Shown in pieces: positions 8,441-18,213 of a stretch of DNA of 64,000 nucleotides (the first letter of the stretch is position 1; each line of letters starts with the position of its first letter). Made by a program: the position numbers and the translations under genes. This DNA is from Cryptobacterium curtum DSM 15641. Its GTDB lineage: Bacteria; Actinomycetota; Coriobacteriia; Coriobacteriales; Eggerthellaceae. The notes beneath the pieces were generated by a model. It saw only the letters and a program-made list of their open reading frames with translations. It was not told the DNA's origin and made no database searches. The stretch spans positions 186,001 to 250,000 of the forward strand of contig NC_013170.1 of the NCBI RefSeq assembly GCF_000023845.1, given 5' to 3'.

Positions 8441-9664
8441 ATGACCGGAGTCAACGTTAAGAGCGAGATCGGCCCGCTCAAGAAGGTCATCCTTCACCGG
8501 CCCGGCAAGGAGCTATTAAACCTCACCCCTGACACACTTGAGCGTCTGTTATTTGACGACATCCCGTTTCTGCGGGTAGCCCAAGACGAACATGACGCAT
8601 TCGCACAGGTTTTGCGCGATGAGGGCGTTGAGGTTGTCTACCTTGAGGACCTCATGGCAGATGTCATTCGTGACAATCCTGCTCTGCGCGATGAGTTTAT
8701 TGCTCAGTGGACCCAAGAGGCTGGTATTCATACCGAAAAGTGGCAAGGTATTATTCGTGATTACCTCAATAGCGAATATGCCGATCCTAAGGCATTGGTT
8801 GAAAAGACCATGGAAGGCATCAATTTAGCCGAACTTGATGTCGATCGCTCCGGCAGCCTTATTGACTTGGTATCAAGCCCCACCAAGATGGTGGTCGACC
8901 CTATGCCAAACCTGTACTTCACCCGTGATCCCTTTGCTATGGTGGGCACGGGGGTAACTGTACATCGTATGTATTCGGTTACCCGCAATCGTGAGACCCT
9001 CTATGGTCAGTACATCTTTGACAATCATCCTGATTTCAAGGGCACACCGCTTTACTATCGTCGTGATTGGGCCTTCCACATTGAAGGCGGAGACGTTTTG
9101 AACTTGAACTCTCATGTATTGGCTGTTGGCATCTCTCAGCGTACCGAACCTGATGCTATTGACACGCTCGCTCGTGGCATCTTTGCCGATGAGACGAGCT
9201 CCATTGACACGATCCTTGCCTTTGATATTCCCAACTCTCGTGCGTTTATGCATCTCGATACGGTGTTCACACAGATCGACCGTGACAAGTTCACGATCCA
9301 TCCGGGTATCTTAGGGCCCTTGACCGTCTTTGAACTTACTCCTGCCGCAGGCGGAGAAGTATCCGTTAAGCGTCTCGATAGTGACCTTGAGAGCATCTTG
9401 GCTAAGTATGTTGGCTGCCCGGTTAAGCTTTTGCAGTGCGGTGCGGGCGATCGTATTGCTGCAGAGCGTGAGCAGTGGAACGACGGCTCAAATACCCTGT
9501 GCATCCGTCCGGGTACTATTGCGGTCTATGAGCGCAACGAGGTAACCAACGATTTTCTCTACAAGCAGGGCCTTGAGCTGAAGGTCGTGCCCTCAGCTGA
9601 GCTCTCCCGCGGTCGTGGTGGCCCACGCTGCATGAGCATGCCCGCTTGGCGCGAGGATATCTAA
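8441..9664 (+). CDS. arcA: Arginine deiminase
   Basis: This enzyme hydrolyses arginine to citrulline and ammonia, the first step of the arginine deiminase pathway. The 407-residue product has the family blocks in order: KSEIGPLKKVILHRPGKEL at the N-terminus, YFTRDPFAMVG, HIEGGDVL, MHLDTVFT, and the catalytic-cysteine segment GRGGPRCMSMP with Cys397. I choose the ATG at 8441 because GAGGA lies 8 bases upstream and the protein then begins as other ADIs do; ATGs at 8408 and 8417 are in frame but lack a binding site. arcB and arcC are not in this window. Confidence 0.97.
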   Translation: MTGVNVKSEIGPLKKVILHRPGKELLNLTPDTLERLLFDDIPFLRVAQDEHDAFAQVLRDEGVEVVYLEDLMADVIRDNPALRDEFIAQWTQEAGIHTEKWQGIIRDYLNSEYADPKALVEKTMEGINLAELDVDRSGSLIDLVSSPTKMVVDPMPNLYFTRDPFAMVGTGVTVHRMYSVTRNRETLYGQYIFDNHPDFKGTPLYYRRDWAFHIEGGDVLNLNSHVLAVGISQRTEPDAIDTLARGIFADETSSIDTILAFDIPNSRAFMHLDTVFTQIDRDKFTIHPGILGPLTVFELTPAAGGEVSVKRLDSDLESILAKYVGCPVKLLQCGAGDRIAAEREQWNDGSNTLCIRPGTIAVYERNEVTNDFLYKQGLELKVVPSAELSRGRGGPRCMSMPAWREDI

Positions 9665-9674
9665 GATGCACCTC

Positions 9675-9725
9675 CTCAAGTGGGCACTTCTCTTGAAAGA
9701 CGTGCTCACTTGGGGTATTTTCTTT
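9675..9725 (+). terminator. Terminator between arcA and the antiporter gene
   Basis: A 13-bp stem (CTCAAGTGGGCAC with GTGCTCACTTGGG, two G-T pairs), then TATTTTCTTT. It may separate arcA from the transporter or act as a partial terminator that lowers downstream expression. Confidence 0.75.
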
Positions 9726-9887
9726 GACACGATGTCTTCTTTCTCTCGCGCAAGAGGGGAAGGCTCGTCGCCACCCGGGCTGCCTGCGTGACGTTGTTTC
9801 GGATGTGCTTCGGATGAGCCGCGTGACACAGGCAGGTAAAGGGAAAGCCCGAGTGGTTTATAAACCTTATAGCAAGGAGGAAATTTC

Positions 9888-11339
9888 ATGGCAGAAAAGG
9901 TCAAAGGCGTAGGCCTGTTCGGTCTCATCGGCCTGGTCGTGAGCTCCTGTATCGGTTCTGGTGTATTTGCCTTAACCGGTCAGCTGGCTAATGTGGCAGC
10001 TCCTGGTTCAGCGCTCGTCGCATGGCTTATTTGCGGCGCTGGCTTCCTGTTCTTGGCGCTGTCTTTAGCCAATCTGGGCGCAAAACGTCCTGACATTGAC
10101 GGCATCTACCAGTATGCAACCGCTGGTTTTGGTCCCTTCTCGGGCTTTTTGTCTGGCTGGGGCTACTGGCTGTCTGCATGGTTGGGTAACGTTGGTTTTG
10201 CCACCATGGTGGCACAGGTATTCGGCAGCTTGATGCCGGGCGTATTCGCTACCGAGACTGGTGATCCTAACATCGCCGCAATCGTATGCGTGTCTGTGTT
10301 CCTGTGGCTGCTCACGTTCTTGGTTATTAACGGTGTGGAAAGTGCAGCGTTCTTGAACGCTATCGTCATGGTAGTAAAGATCGCTTCTATTTTGCTGTTT
10401 ATCTTGTTCGCCATCTTTACATTCAAAGCTGGTATCTTCACTGAAGACTTCTGGGGCACCATGGGTCGCAATGCGACTGTCATGATGGTTTCAGACGGTG
10501 AAGTTGAACTGGGAGATGTAAGCACTCAGGTAACCAACTGCATCTTGATCATGATGTGGGTATTCATCGGTATTGAGGGCGCGACAGTTATGTCGAAGCG
10601 CGCCGAAAAGAAATCCGATGTTGGTAAAGCCACAATTATTGGTCTTATCGTTCTGTTGGTGCTCTACATTGGCGCTTCAGTACTTCCGTATGGCGTTATG
10701 CCTTACGAAGAGCTCGTTGCAGCTCCTAAGCCTGCAACTATTACGGTTTTCGAAGCTATGGCTCCCGGTTGGGGTGGTACGTTTATTTCCGTCGCCATCA
10801 TTATTTCAGTGCTCGGTTCATGGCTGTCCTTCACCATGCTGCCGGCCGAAACGTCCTCGGGCATGTCTGAGGATCACCTACTGCCCGCTTCTTGGAACAA
10901 GATGAACTCTAAGAATGCACCGCGCATGGCTCTGATCATCGTTGCTGCTTGCACGCAGGTCTTTTTGATTATTGCGTTTACTGCGGAGGATGCATACACT
11001 TTTGCTATTAGCATGTGTACTGTTACCATTGCTATTACCTGGGCATTTGCTGCTGCATACCAAGTTAAGTATGCATTGCAGAACCACGAGACGAGTCAGC
11101 TGATCTTCGGTATCATTGCTCTATTGTTCCAGGTTGTAGGTGTGCTGTTTACCGGTTGGGGCTTCCTGCTCTTGGCTTGCTTGGGCTACATTCCGGGCTT
11201 CTTCTTCTACAGCCAAGGCCGCAAGGAAGGTGGAATCACCGCTATTTCTGGCAGCGAGAAGATTGCCATGGTGATCATCTCTCTGCTGGGTGTGATTTCT
11301 ATCCCATTGACTGCAGTAGGTATTATTCCGGTGTTCTAG
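9888..11339 (+). CDS. arcD: APC-family amino acid antiporter, probably arginine/ornithine (ArcD type)
   Basis: This 483-residue, roughly 12-segment membrane protein opens with GLFGLIGLVVSSCIGSGVF, the substrate-binding first helix of the basic amino acid/polyamine antiporter group of the APC superfamily. Members exchange arginine for ornithine or lysine for cadaverine. The position directly after arcA argues for arginine/ornithine exchange, which would feed the deiminase and remove its end product. AAGGAGG before the ATG is a very strong ribosome-binding site. A strong hairpin follows the gene. Confidence 0.85.
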   Translation: MAEKVKGVGLFGLIGLVVSSCIGSGVFALTGQLANVAAPGSALVAWLICGAGFLFLALSLANLGAKRPDIDGIYQYATAGFGPFSGFLSGWGYWLSAWLGNVGFATMVAQVFGSLMPGVFATETGDPNIAAIVCVSVFLWLLTFLVINGVESAAFLNAIVMVVKIASILLFILFAIFTFKAGIFTEDFWGTMGRNATVMMVSDGEVELGDVSTQVTNCILIMMWVFIGIEGATVMSKRAEKKSDVGKATIIGLIVLLVLYIGASVLPYGVMPYEELVAAPKPATITVFEAMAPGWGGTFISVAIIISVLGSWLSFTMLPAETSSGMSEDHLLPASWNKMNSKNAPRMALIIVAACTQVFLIIAFTAEDAYTFAISMCTVTIAITWAFAAAYQVKYALQNHETSQLIFGIIALLFQVVGVLFTGWGFLLLACLGYIPGFFFYSQGRKEGGITAISGSEKIAMVIISLLGVISIPLTAVGIIPVF

Positions 11340-11404
11340 TTGCACAGAGTGCATTGAAGCTCGAACAAAATCCTGCTTTACTTGAAGGAAGCAGGATCGT
11401 TTAA

Positions 11405-11440
11405 GGAAAAGGGACGGCTTGCGCGAGCCGTCCCTTTTCC
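11405..11440 (+). terminator. Strong terminator after the antiporter gene
   Basis: A 15-bp perfect stem (GGAAAAGGGACGGCT with AGCCGTCCCTTTTCC) and a 6-base loop. The T run is inside the 3' arm. It makes the in-frame start at 11382 for the next gene unlikely. Confidence 0.85.
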
Positions 11441-11465
11441 TATACAGAGAGAAAAGAGGATCGCA

Positions 11466-12584
11466 ATGGAGATCAAGACTATCGGCGTTGAGGCCTTTTT
11501 AAACGATTACGAACATGATGCCGTATGGGATATCGCACAAAGTACCATTGCGAGTCTCGAGATGAGTGAAATACTTAAGCTTGATGGTAAAGATGGAGAA
11601 ACATTTTACGAGCAATTGAATAAGCAAGAAATGAATTACGGCTGGATTGAGGGTTCGGCAGATTTCAAAAATGAGGTTTCAAAGCTCTATAAGAATGTTG
11701 ATCCAGCTAATGTGTTGCAGATGAATGGAGCTACTGGCGCAAACCTTAACGTCATTATGGCGCTCGTGAGTCCTGGTGACCATGTAATTGCCGAATACCC
11801 TACGTATCAACCGCTCTACGACTTGCCGGCCGCCTTGGGAGCCGAAGTGGAGCATTGGGTTATTCACGAGGAAGATGGCTGGCAGCCGCGCATTGATGAT
11901 TTGAAGCAACTTGTTCGCCCCGATACTAAGCTTATCTGTATTAACAATGCCAGCAATCCGTTAGGCACGGTTATTCCTACTGATCTGCTTGGTGAGATTG
12001 TCGAAATTGCGCGGTCAGTTGGTGCTTGGATCCTCTGTGACGAGGCGTTTTATCCACTTGAGAACCCTGAAGTGTGTACAAGCATTGTTGACATGTACGA
12101 AAAAGGAGTTGCTACAAATACGGTCAGTAAAGACTACAGCGTGCCGGCGGCACGTGTTGGCTGGACGGTTTGCAACAAGGAGCTTGCCGATAAGCTGCGT
12201 GTTCTGCGTGATTACACGATGATCTGCAGTGGTGTATTTAACGATGCGCTTGCCACCTATGTTTTGCGTCATCGCGACAAGATTATTGAGCGCAATGTGT
12301 CTATCATTCAGAAGAATCGTGCCATTGTTAACGAATGGATAGCGGATGAACCGCGTGTTTCATGGATTCCTCCTAAAGGTGTTTCGGTCAGCTATATTCG
12401 CCTTGATATTCCTGAAGATGATGAAAAATTCTGCCTCGATTTATTGCATGACGAGGGAGTTCTACTTGTTCCGGGAAGCCGTTTTGAATTGCCGCGCGGC
12501 GCGCGCCTTGGCTATTGTGCGAACGAAGATATACTGCATGGCGGTCTTGATCGCCTGTCGAAGTATCTTAAAAAGTACGATTAG
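11466..12584 (+). CDS. PLP-dependent aminotransferase, class I/II fold
   Basis: This 372-residue fold-type I PLP enzyme has NNASNPLGT (about residues 161-169), LCDEAFYPL with the cofactor-binding Asp, TVSKDYSVPAARVGW with the Schiff-base Lys, and a C-terminal Arg segment (PRGARLGYC). The start at 11466 has AGAGGA nearby and excludes the terminator sequence in front. Its place after arcA and the antiporter suggests a role with arginine, citrulline or ornithine, and the sequence style recalls arginine-derivative aminotransferases such as capreomycidine synthase. That is only an impression; the substrate is not determined. Confidence 0.8.
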   Translation: MEIKTIGVEAFLNDYEHDAVWDIAQSTIASLEMSEILKLDGKDGETFYEQLNKQEMNYGWIEGSADFKNEVSKLYKNVDPANVLQMNGATGANLNVIMALVSPGDHVIAEYPTYQPLYDLPAALGAEVEHWVIHEEDGWQPRIDDLKQLVRPDTKLICINNASNPLGTVIPTDLLGEIVEIARSVGAWILCDEAFYPLENPEVCTSIVDMYEKGVATNTVSKDYSVPAARVGWTVCNKELADKLRVLRDYTMICSGVFNDALATYVLRHRDKIIERNVSIIQKNRAIVNEWIADEPRVSWIPPKGVSVSYIRLDIPEDDEKFCLDLLHDEGVLLVPGSRFELPRGARLGYCANEDILHGGLDRLSKYLKKYD

Positions 12585-12650
12585 GCGTCATGGTGATTTC
12601 ACCCAGAAGTACCTTATTTACTTGTAAAGCATGATACCGTTCGACAGAAT

Positions 12651-14195
12651 ATGAGCATGGTACAACGAGGTTCAAAGGAATCATCTCGCACAGCTCGGGG
12701 TGAATACGATCGGTATAGCCGCTCCTCGCGCGAACGCACGCAAGGAGCTTCTCGGTCGCGGGGACGACATACCAGCGATGCTGCGGCATCGCTATCTCGG
12801 CGTGGTGAAAAGAGTACTTATTCGCGTCGCGATGGCTCTGCGCGCTATTCGCAGCAGATGCATCGAAAGCGTCGGTTTAGTCGCATTATTAAGCGAACGC
12901 TCATTACACTGGTGTCTTTGCTAGTCGTTGGTGCTATTGGAGCGTTCGCTTACATGAACTACTTAAATGGCAATCTTGCGCGTGGTTTGGGCGGGCTATC
13001 GAATGTGCTCGTTAAGCCTTCATCAAACAGTCAGCCCTTCTACATGCTTCTGTGTGGAACCGATCAGTCCATTCAACGCGACAAGGACCAGAGTACTGGT
13101 GGTACCTACCGTACCGATTCGATGATTTTGGCACGTATTGACCCGTCATCAAAAACGGTAACGCTCATATCGCTTCCACGCGATACGAAGGTTGAGCTTG
13201 CGGGTCATGGGATACAGAAACTCAATGCTGCCTATGCATTTGGTGGGTCTGAGCTAGCAGTTTCCACAGTAGCTAAGATATCGGGTGTCGATATCTCACA
13301 TTTTGCGCTGGTTGATATGGATGGTCTCAAAGAAGTTATCGATGCACTCGGTGGCATCGAGGTTGACGTGCCTATCGACATTAACGATCCCGATGCGGGT
13401 GGTCATTTAAGTGCGGGGTCGCAGACATTGACCGGTGAACAAGCGCTCATCTTGTGTCGCAGTCGTCATGCGTATGATTCCTATGGTGATGGCGATGCCT
13501 ATCGTGCGGCTGACCAGCGCCTGGTGCTGCAAGCGATTGCCAAAAAGCTGCTTTCAAGCGATCCGGTAACTATCGCCAATACGGTTACGAAGCTTTCCGA
13601 CTACGTCCAGACCGATATGTCCGTTACTGACATTGCAGGCCTTGCGCAATCTATGCAGGGACTCGACACTGAAAATAACCTGTATACCGCTTCGATGCCA
13701 ACCGAATCGGTATACGAGAATAAGACGTGGTACGAAGAAATTGTTACTGACGCCTGGAAGGCCATGATGGCTCGCGTTGATGAAGGGCTATCTCCTACCG
13801 ATTCAACTGAGATTGATAAAAATACGGGAGTGGTGCTTTCCAATGCGGGTTCATCGGAAGGCTCATCGTCTTCGTCAGGGGGCACCTCTTCGGTGGCTTC
13901 GGCAGACAATAAGGGCGGTACGGTCGTGGTGCGTAATGGGTCGGGTAAGGCTGGCGTTGCATCAAAGGTCGCCGACAAGATTAAAGCTGCTGGGTATTCA
14001 GTATCCGATACTGGTAATGCCGATACGTTTAATTACAAGAGCACCATGGTGGTGTATTCGGACTCTGCCAATGCACAGGAAGCAGAAGATATAGCGCAGG
14101 TTGTGGGTGGCGGAGCAATTGCGAAGATGAACAACGGATCCTACTCGATGAAGGGCGACTTCCTCGTTGTGATTGGGTCGTCGTATTCAGGCTAG
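12651..14195 (+). CDS. LytR-CpsA-Psr (LCP) family cell-wall glycopolymer ligase
   Basis: LCP proteins transfer teichoic-acid-like or capsular polymers from lipid carrier to peptidoglycan. The product (514 residues) has a long Arg/Ser-rich cytoplasmic N-terminus (about 1-80), one membrane helix (about 83-103), then the LCP domain with its Arg/Asp pyrophosphate motifs (YRTDSMILARID, SLPRDTKVEL, ADQRLVLQA). A Ser/Gly linker leads to a C-terminal LytR_C domain (about 425-512). The start at 12651 has no clear ribosome-binding site; 12657 is an alternative. The charged N-terminal extension is longer than usual. Confidence 0.92.
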   Translation: MSMVQRGSKESSRTARGEYDRYSRSSRERTQGASRSRGRHTSDAAASLSRRGEKSTYSRRDGSARYSQQMHRKRRFSRIIKRTLITLVSLLVVGAIGAFAYMNYLNGNLARGLGGLSNVLVKPSSNSQPFYMLLCGTDQSIQRDKDQSTGGTYRTDSMILARIDPSSKTVTLISLPRDTKVELAGHGIQKLNAAYAFGGSELAVSTVAKISGVDISHFALVDMDGLKEVIDALGGIEVDVPIDINDPDAGGHLSAGSQTLTGEQALILCRSRHAYDSYGDGDAYRAADQRLVLQAIAKKLLSSDPVTIANTVTKLSDYVQTDMSVTDIAGLAQSMQGLDTENNLYTASMPTESVYENKTWYEEIVTDAWKAMMARVDEGLSPTDSTEIDKNTGVVLSNAGSSEGSSSSSGGTSSVASADNKGGTVVVRNGSGKAGVASKVADKIKAAGYSVSDTGNADTFNYKSTMVVYSDSANAQEAEDIAQVVGGGAIAKMNNGSYSMKGDFLVVIGSSYSG

Positions 14196-14425
14196 GGTCC
14201 CTTATCTGTCTCTCAGAATAGATAGATATGTCATGATGAGGCCATCGTATGGGAGGCACTCTATTGAACCAGTTCGCCGCAATAGTTGAGTTGCATGACA
14301 CGGTTAGCGTATATATCAAGGGGTAGCTTAATTGCTAACCGATTGTACACGCACTATGTTTTGGATGTTTCAAAGTAAGTTGAGCTATCTACATGTAGAA
14401 ATGGCATCGCACATTAGTGGAAATC

Positions 14426-14878
14426 CTACTTATGATACGGCTCGTGTCGCAAGATTTTGCAAGCGCGATAGAGCTGTTCAAATAAGACCACCCGCGCGAG
14501 ATTATGTGGCAGGGTAATAGGACCAAAGCTTATTCGCTCATTTGCTGCGGTGCGTACGCAGTTGGATACTCCTTCGCTTCCGCCAATAATAAAGGCGACA
14601 TGCGAAATCCCGTGTACTGCCAGCTTATCGAGCTGAGCGGCAATATCTTCACTTGAGCGAGGTACTCCCTTGATGTCGAGCAGGATTGTATACACTTCGC
14701 CTGATAGCGATTCAATCACTGCGAGGATTGCATTACCCTCTTTTTCGGGAGTGCTATCAGGTAATTCCCGTACGCAGAGATTCACGTAACTCCCAAGGCG
14801 CTTCTGATATTCAGCGCAAGCATTGCGCCAAAATTGTTCTTTAAGCTTACCAGGTGCAATAACAGTAATTTTGAGCAT
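14426..14878 (-). CDS. rlmH: 23S rRNA (pseudouridine1915-N3)-methyltransferase RlmH
   Basis: This 150-residue SPOUT methyltransferase begins MLKITVIAPGKLKE, carries the SAM-binding knot sequence FIIGGSEGVS and ends RHEPYHK, the hallmark C-terminus of RlmH. It methylates pseudouridine 1915 in helix 69 of 23S rRNA on assembled ribosomes. It is transcribed leftward, convergent with the LCP gene. Confidence 0.95.
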   Translation of the reverse strand: MLKITVIAPGKLKEQFWRNACAEYQKRLGSYVNLCVRELPDSTPEKEGNAILAVIESLSGEVYTILLDIKGVPRSSEDIAAQLDKLAVHGISHVAFIIGGSEGVSNCVRTAANERISFGPITLPHNLARVVLFEQLYRACKILRHEPYHK

Positions 14879-15238
14879 AGTTTCTAGCTTTTCTTCGTGG
14901 GCGATATGAGGGCATCATAGCACGGCAAATACTAAAGATCGCACGCATGAGACCAGGTAGATGTGAACATGCGGTCAAGCAGGGAGCGGGTATTGGCGGC
15001 GGGCAAGAAACCAGCCAGTGGATGAGAGACCAGACGAAGGGCAGACATAGGTAATGAATGTGAAACTGAGTAGGTTGCAGCGAATGCATAAGATTGCGCG
15101 GTCAAGTGGGCGGTTAACACAGGCAGAGGGCATGAGATGCTTGTGTTTCGGTTGAGATACCTTGCAATGTTCGCTGTCAAGTGCCCTTGAATCGCATAGG
15201 ATATGCAAAGGCTCAGAAATAACCAGAAAGGGAACAGC
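14879..15238. other. Divergent intergenic region between rlmH and lysA
   Basis: 360 bases holding the promoters of both genes. I see no convincing -35/-10 pair, riboswitch or coding sequence. Leftward reading frames here do not resemble any protein and overlap lysA. Confidence 0.4.
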
Positions 15239-16597
15239 ATGTCCCTCCCAACACCCAAAGCAAATGCCATGGCCGATAATCGCACAACGATGGAACTCGG
15301 TGCCGTGCTTCCAGCGACTGCTACCGTGCAGGATACCCACCTCTTTATTGGGGGCGTTGATATGGTCGAGCTTGCCCATCAGCAGGGTACGGCTCTGTAT
15401 GTCTATGACGAAGAAGACCTGCGGGAACGTATGCGTGCCTATCGGTCTTCCTTCAATCGTCTTCACCCCAATTCAGAGGTTATCTATGCAAGCAAAGCGT
15501 TCTTAAATAAGGCGATGGCGCGCATAGCAGCCGAAGAGGGTATGAGCCTTGATGTATCGGGCGGTGGCGAACTTGCCATTGCACGGGCGGCGGGGTTTCC
15601 GGCCGATCGTGTATATGTGCATGGCAATAACAAAACCCCCGAAGAGCTTGAAGAAGCTATTACAGCTGGTGTGAAGTGCATTGTTATCGATAGTCGTATC
15701 GAGCTGGCGCGCGTATCGCAGATCGCCGAGCGCCACGGCATCACCCAAGATGTGTTTATGCGCATTACTCCTGGGGTCGAAGCAGATACGCATGAGTACA
15801 TTCGCACCGGTATGGAGGATTCCAAGTTTGGCTTTACGATGCGCGATGACTTCGCCTTCAAATGTATAGATGATGTGCTCGCTGCATCTCATGTTCGCTT
15901 GGCAGGCATTCATATGCACATTGGATCACAGATATTTGCCCTGCATTCTTATCGCGAAGCAGTAGCTGTTGCGGTCGATTTTATTGCGCGCATTAAGAAA
16001 ACGTATGACTATACCATTGACGTGCTCGATGTGGGCGGCGGGGTTGGTATTGCCTATCAGGCAAGTGATCAGCCAGCATCCATTGAAGAATTTGCCACGT
16101 TAGTATGCGAATCAGTCGACGAAGAATGTGCAAAAGCGGGTATTGAAAACCTCCGCATTCTCTGCGAACCAGGTCGCAGCATCGCTGCCATTCCAGGTGT
16201 GACTTTATATACCGTTGGCATTTTGAAGACGCTGCCAGGCATTCGTAAGTATGTTGCTGTTGATGGGGGCATGTCCGACAACATTCGCACGGCGCTCTAT
16301 CATGCCGATTTTGAAGCGGTACTGGCCAATAAAGCTGACCAGCCACGCACTGAAGTGGTTACCCTTTGCGGCAAACACTGTGAAAGTGGCGATGCTGTGG
16401 TGTTGGATGGCTCGCTGCAGCATCCCGAACTGGGTGATATTGTCTGTGTCTTTGGTACGGGTGCCTATTGTCAAAGCATGTCGAGCAACTATAACGGGCA
16501 AGTGCGCCCAGCAGTGGTATTCGTGCGTGATGGTGTTGCTCGTGTGGTTACCCGTCGGCAAACCTATGCCGACCTGGTAGCATGCGATATCGACTAA
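15239..16597 (+). CDS. lysA: Diaminopimelate decarboxylase
   Basis: This enzyme converts meso-diaminopimelate to lysine. The 452-residue fold-type III PLP enzyme has the cofactor Lys in VIYASKAFLNK, glycine-rich GGGELAIA, HMHIGSQI, DVGGGVGI, the EPGRS phosphate loop and the catalytic Cys region CGKHCESGD. I choose the ATG at 15239 because AAAGGG stands just before it. A Thr/Asn-rich leader of about 40 residues precedes the domain. It is followed by hom, so two aspartate-family enzymes lie together. Confidence 0.95.
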   Translation: MSLPTPKANAMADNRTTMELGAVLPATATVQDTHLFIGGVDMVELAHQQGTALYVYDEEDLRERMRAYRSSFNRLHPNSEVIYASKAFLNKAMARIAAEEGMSLDVSGGGELAIARAAGFPADRVYVHGNNKTPEELEEAITAGVKCIVIDSRIELARVSQIAERHGITQDVFMRITPGVEADTHEYIRTGMEDSKFGFTMRDDFAFKCIDDVLAASHVRLAGIHMHIGSQIFALHSYREAVAVAVDFIARIKKTYDYTIDVLDVGGGVGIAYQASDQPASIEEFATLVCESVDEECAKAGIENLRILCEPGRSIAAIPGVTLYTVGILKTLPGIRKYVAVDGGMSDNIRTALYHADFEAVLANKADQPRTEVVTLCGKHCESGDAVVLDGSLQHPELGDIVCVFGTGAYCQSMSSNYNGQVRPAVVFVRDGVARVVTRRQTYADLVACDID

Positions 16598-16731
16598 GAT
16601 AGGCTTACCGTATGGAAGCTTATAGTGCGCACCATTTCGCGTTTTAGAACAAACGAGAACGCGGAACAAGCAGGAACAGGCGTGCCGACTACAGGTGAGG
16701 CTATTGGCGCCTTGGAGGAAAGGGGAGCGCC

Positions 16732-18021
16732 ATGGGCGTAAAACTCGGTTTAATCGGAACAGGAACTGTCGGCGGCGGCTGTCTCGACATTATTAATACG
16801 CACAAGCAGGACTTCTTGCACCATTACGGCATCGACCTAGAAGTAGCCCGTGTGTGCTCACGCAATCCCGAACAGGCGATTTCTCACGGTTACGGAGACT
16901 GTTTTACGTCTGATTTTCACGACATCATTAACGATCCTGACATCGATATTGTTATTGAACTCATCGGTGGCACAACCACTGCAAAAGATATCGTGATGGG
17001 TGCCCTTGCTGCTGGCAAGCAGGTAGTTACTGCCAACAAAGCACTGATGGCAACGTCAGGTGAAGAAATTTTAGATCTGGCAGATAAGATGCACTGTGAA
17101 GTCGCATTCGAAGCCAGTGTTGGCGGTGGTATTCCCATTATTGTTCCGCTGAAGCATTCTCTGATTTCCAACGAAGTGTCGTCTATTCTTGGTATCGTCA
17201 ATGGGACAACAAATTATATTCTTACGCTAATGGCAGAATCGGGGATAAATTACAGCGATGCCCTCGCTTTGGCACAGGAAAAGGGTTTTGCCGAAGCCGA
17301 TCCGACAGCGGATGTTGATGGCCTTGATGCTGCTGCAAAGATTGCCATTCTTGCCTCTATTGCGTTTAATACTCGCATTACCATGGATCAGGTCTATCAC
17401 GAAGGTATTCGTCTGATTCTTCCAACAGATTTAACTGCCGCTCAGGACATGGGGTATTGCGTAAAGCTGCTGGCTTTGGCTAATCGCACTGATGAAGGCA
17501 TCGATGTACGTGTACATCCAACTATGGTACCGCTTGATCATCCGCTTGCAGCGGTAAATGGTGTTGATAACGCCATTTACGTGAAGGGCGATGCGGTGGG
17601 TGAAACCATGTTTTATGGCGAGGGTGCTGGCGCTGGTCCAGCGGCAAGCGCTGTTATGGGCGATGTGCTCGAAACCGCGCGTCGTCTACAGGCTGGCTGT
17701 CAACCATTTGTTGGTTGTACTTGCACTGATACACTTCCGCTTGTTCCAATGGAAAACTTGACAACACGTTACTATATTCGTTTTGAAGTGGAAGACCGGA
17801 GCGGCGTGTTAGCTGCCACGGCAAACGTGTTTTCCAATCATGACGTCAGCGTATATTCCGTTATTCAGCGCGGAAAAAACGAAGGTGGTACGGTCGATTT
17901 GGTGTATATCACGCATACGGCACGCGAAAGAGACATTCGTAAGGTGCTCTCCGACATTCGTTGCCTCGAAGGGGTACTTGTCGACGATTCTGAACCGACG
18001 GTCATCCGCGTGCAGAAGTAA
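16732..18021 (+). CDS. hom: Homoserine dehydrogenase with C-terminal ACT domain
   Basis: Reduces aspartate semialdehyde to homoserine for threonine and methionine. The 429-residue product has an N-terminal NAD(P)-binding GLIGTGTVGGG, VVTANKALMA, the family signature around GTTNYILTLM and AEADPTADVDGLDAAAK, and an ACT domain in the last 80 residues (RFEVEDRSGVLAATANVFS) that normally binds threonine as inhibitor. TTGGAGGAAAGG before the ATG is a strong ribosome-binding site. Confidence 0.96.
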   Translation: MGVKLGLIGTGTVGGGCLDIINTHKQDFLHHYGIDLEVARVCSRNPEQAISHGYGDCFTSDFHDIINDPDIDIVIELIGGTTTAKDIVMGALAAGKQVVTANKALMATSGEEILDLADKMHCEVAFEASVGGGIPIIVPLKHSLISNEVSSILGIVNGTTNYILTLMAESGINYSDALALAQEKGFAEADPTADVDGLDAAAKIAILASIAFNTRITMDQVYHEGIRLILPTDLTAAQDMGYCVKLLALANRTDEGIDVRVHPTMVPLDHPLAAVNGVDNAIYVKGDAVGETMFYGEGAGAGPAASAVMGDVLETARRLQAGCQPFVGCTCTDTLPLVPMENLTTRYYIRFEVEDRSGVLAATANVFSNHDVSVYSVIQRGKNEGGTVDLVYITHTARERDIRKVLSDIRCLEGVLVDDSEPTVIRVQK

Positions 18022-18146
18022 CGAGGGCATGTGTGCTGACATAAACGTTGAAAGTATTGACTAATTGCGTGCTTAGTAGGGATGCATGCACGCACAGTAC
18101 GAATACGTGCGCGCTAGACTTATTCTGCATCCCGGTTTCCAATTAC

Positions 18147-18175
18147 TTGGAACTTCGAAATATCTCATTTATACT
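18147..18175 (+). promoter_or_regulatory. Promoter of the DUF4190-like gene
   Basis: TTGGAA (18147-18152), a 17-base spacer and TATACT (18170-18175). Transcription would begin about 18182, leaving a 32-base leader to the ATG at 18214. Confidence 0.6.
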
Positions 18176-18213
18176 GATGCTCGTAATTGTCATCACTAGT
18201 AAGGAAGTTCTGT

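Noticed and set aside
11382-11465. N-terminal extension of the aminotransferase from 11382
   Set aside because: It reads through the terminator stem at 11405-11440; the ATG at 11466 has a binding site and a normal N-terminus.
14249-14341. A 25-codon frame after GGGAGG and an 8-bp inverted repeat (CGGTTAGC, GCTAACCG)
   Set aside because: The next gene is on the other strand, the loop is 25 bases and no regulated target lies downstream.
14847-15466. Several leftward frames over the lysA start region
   Set aside because: They overlap lysA, show no family resemblance and lack ribosome-binding sites.
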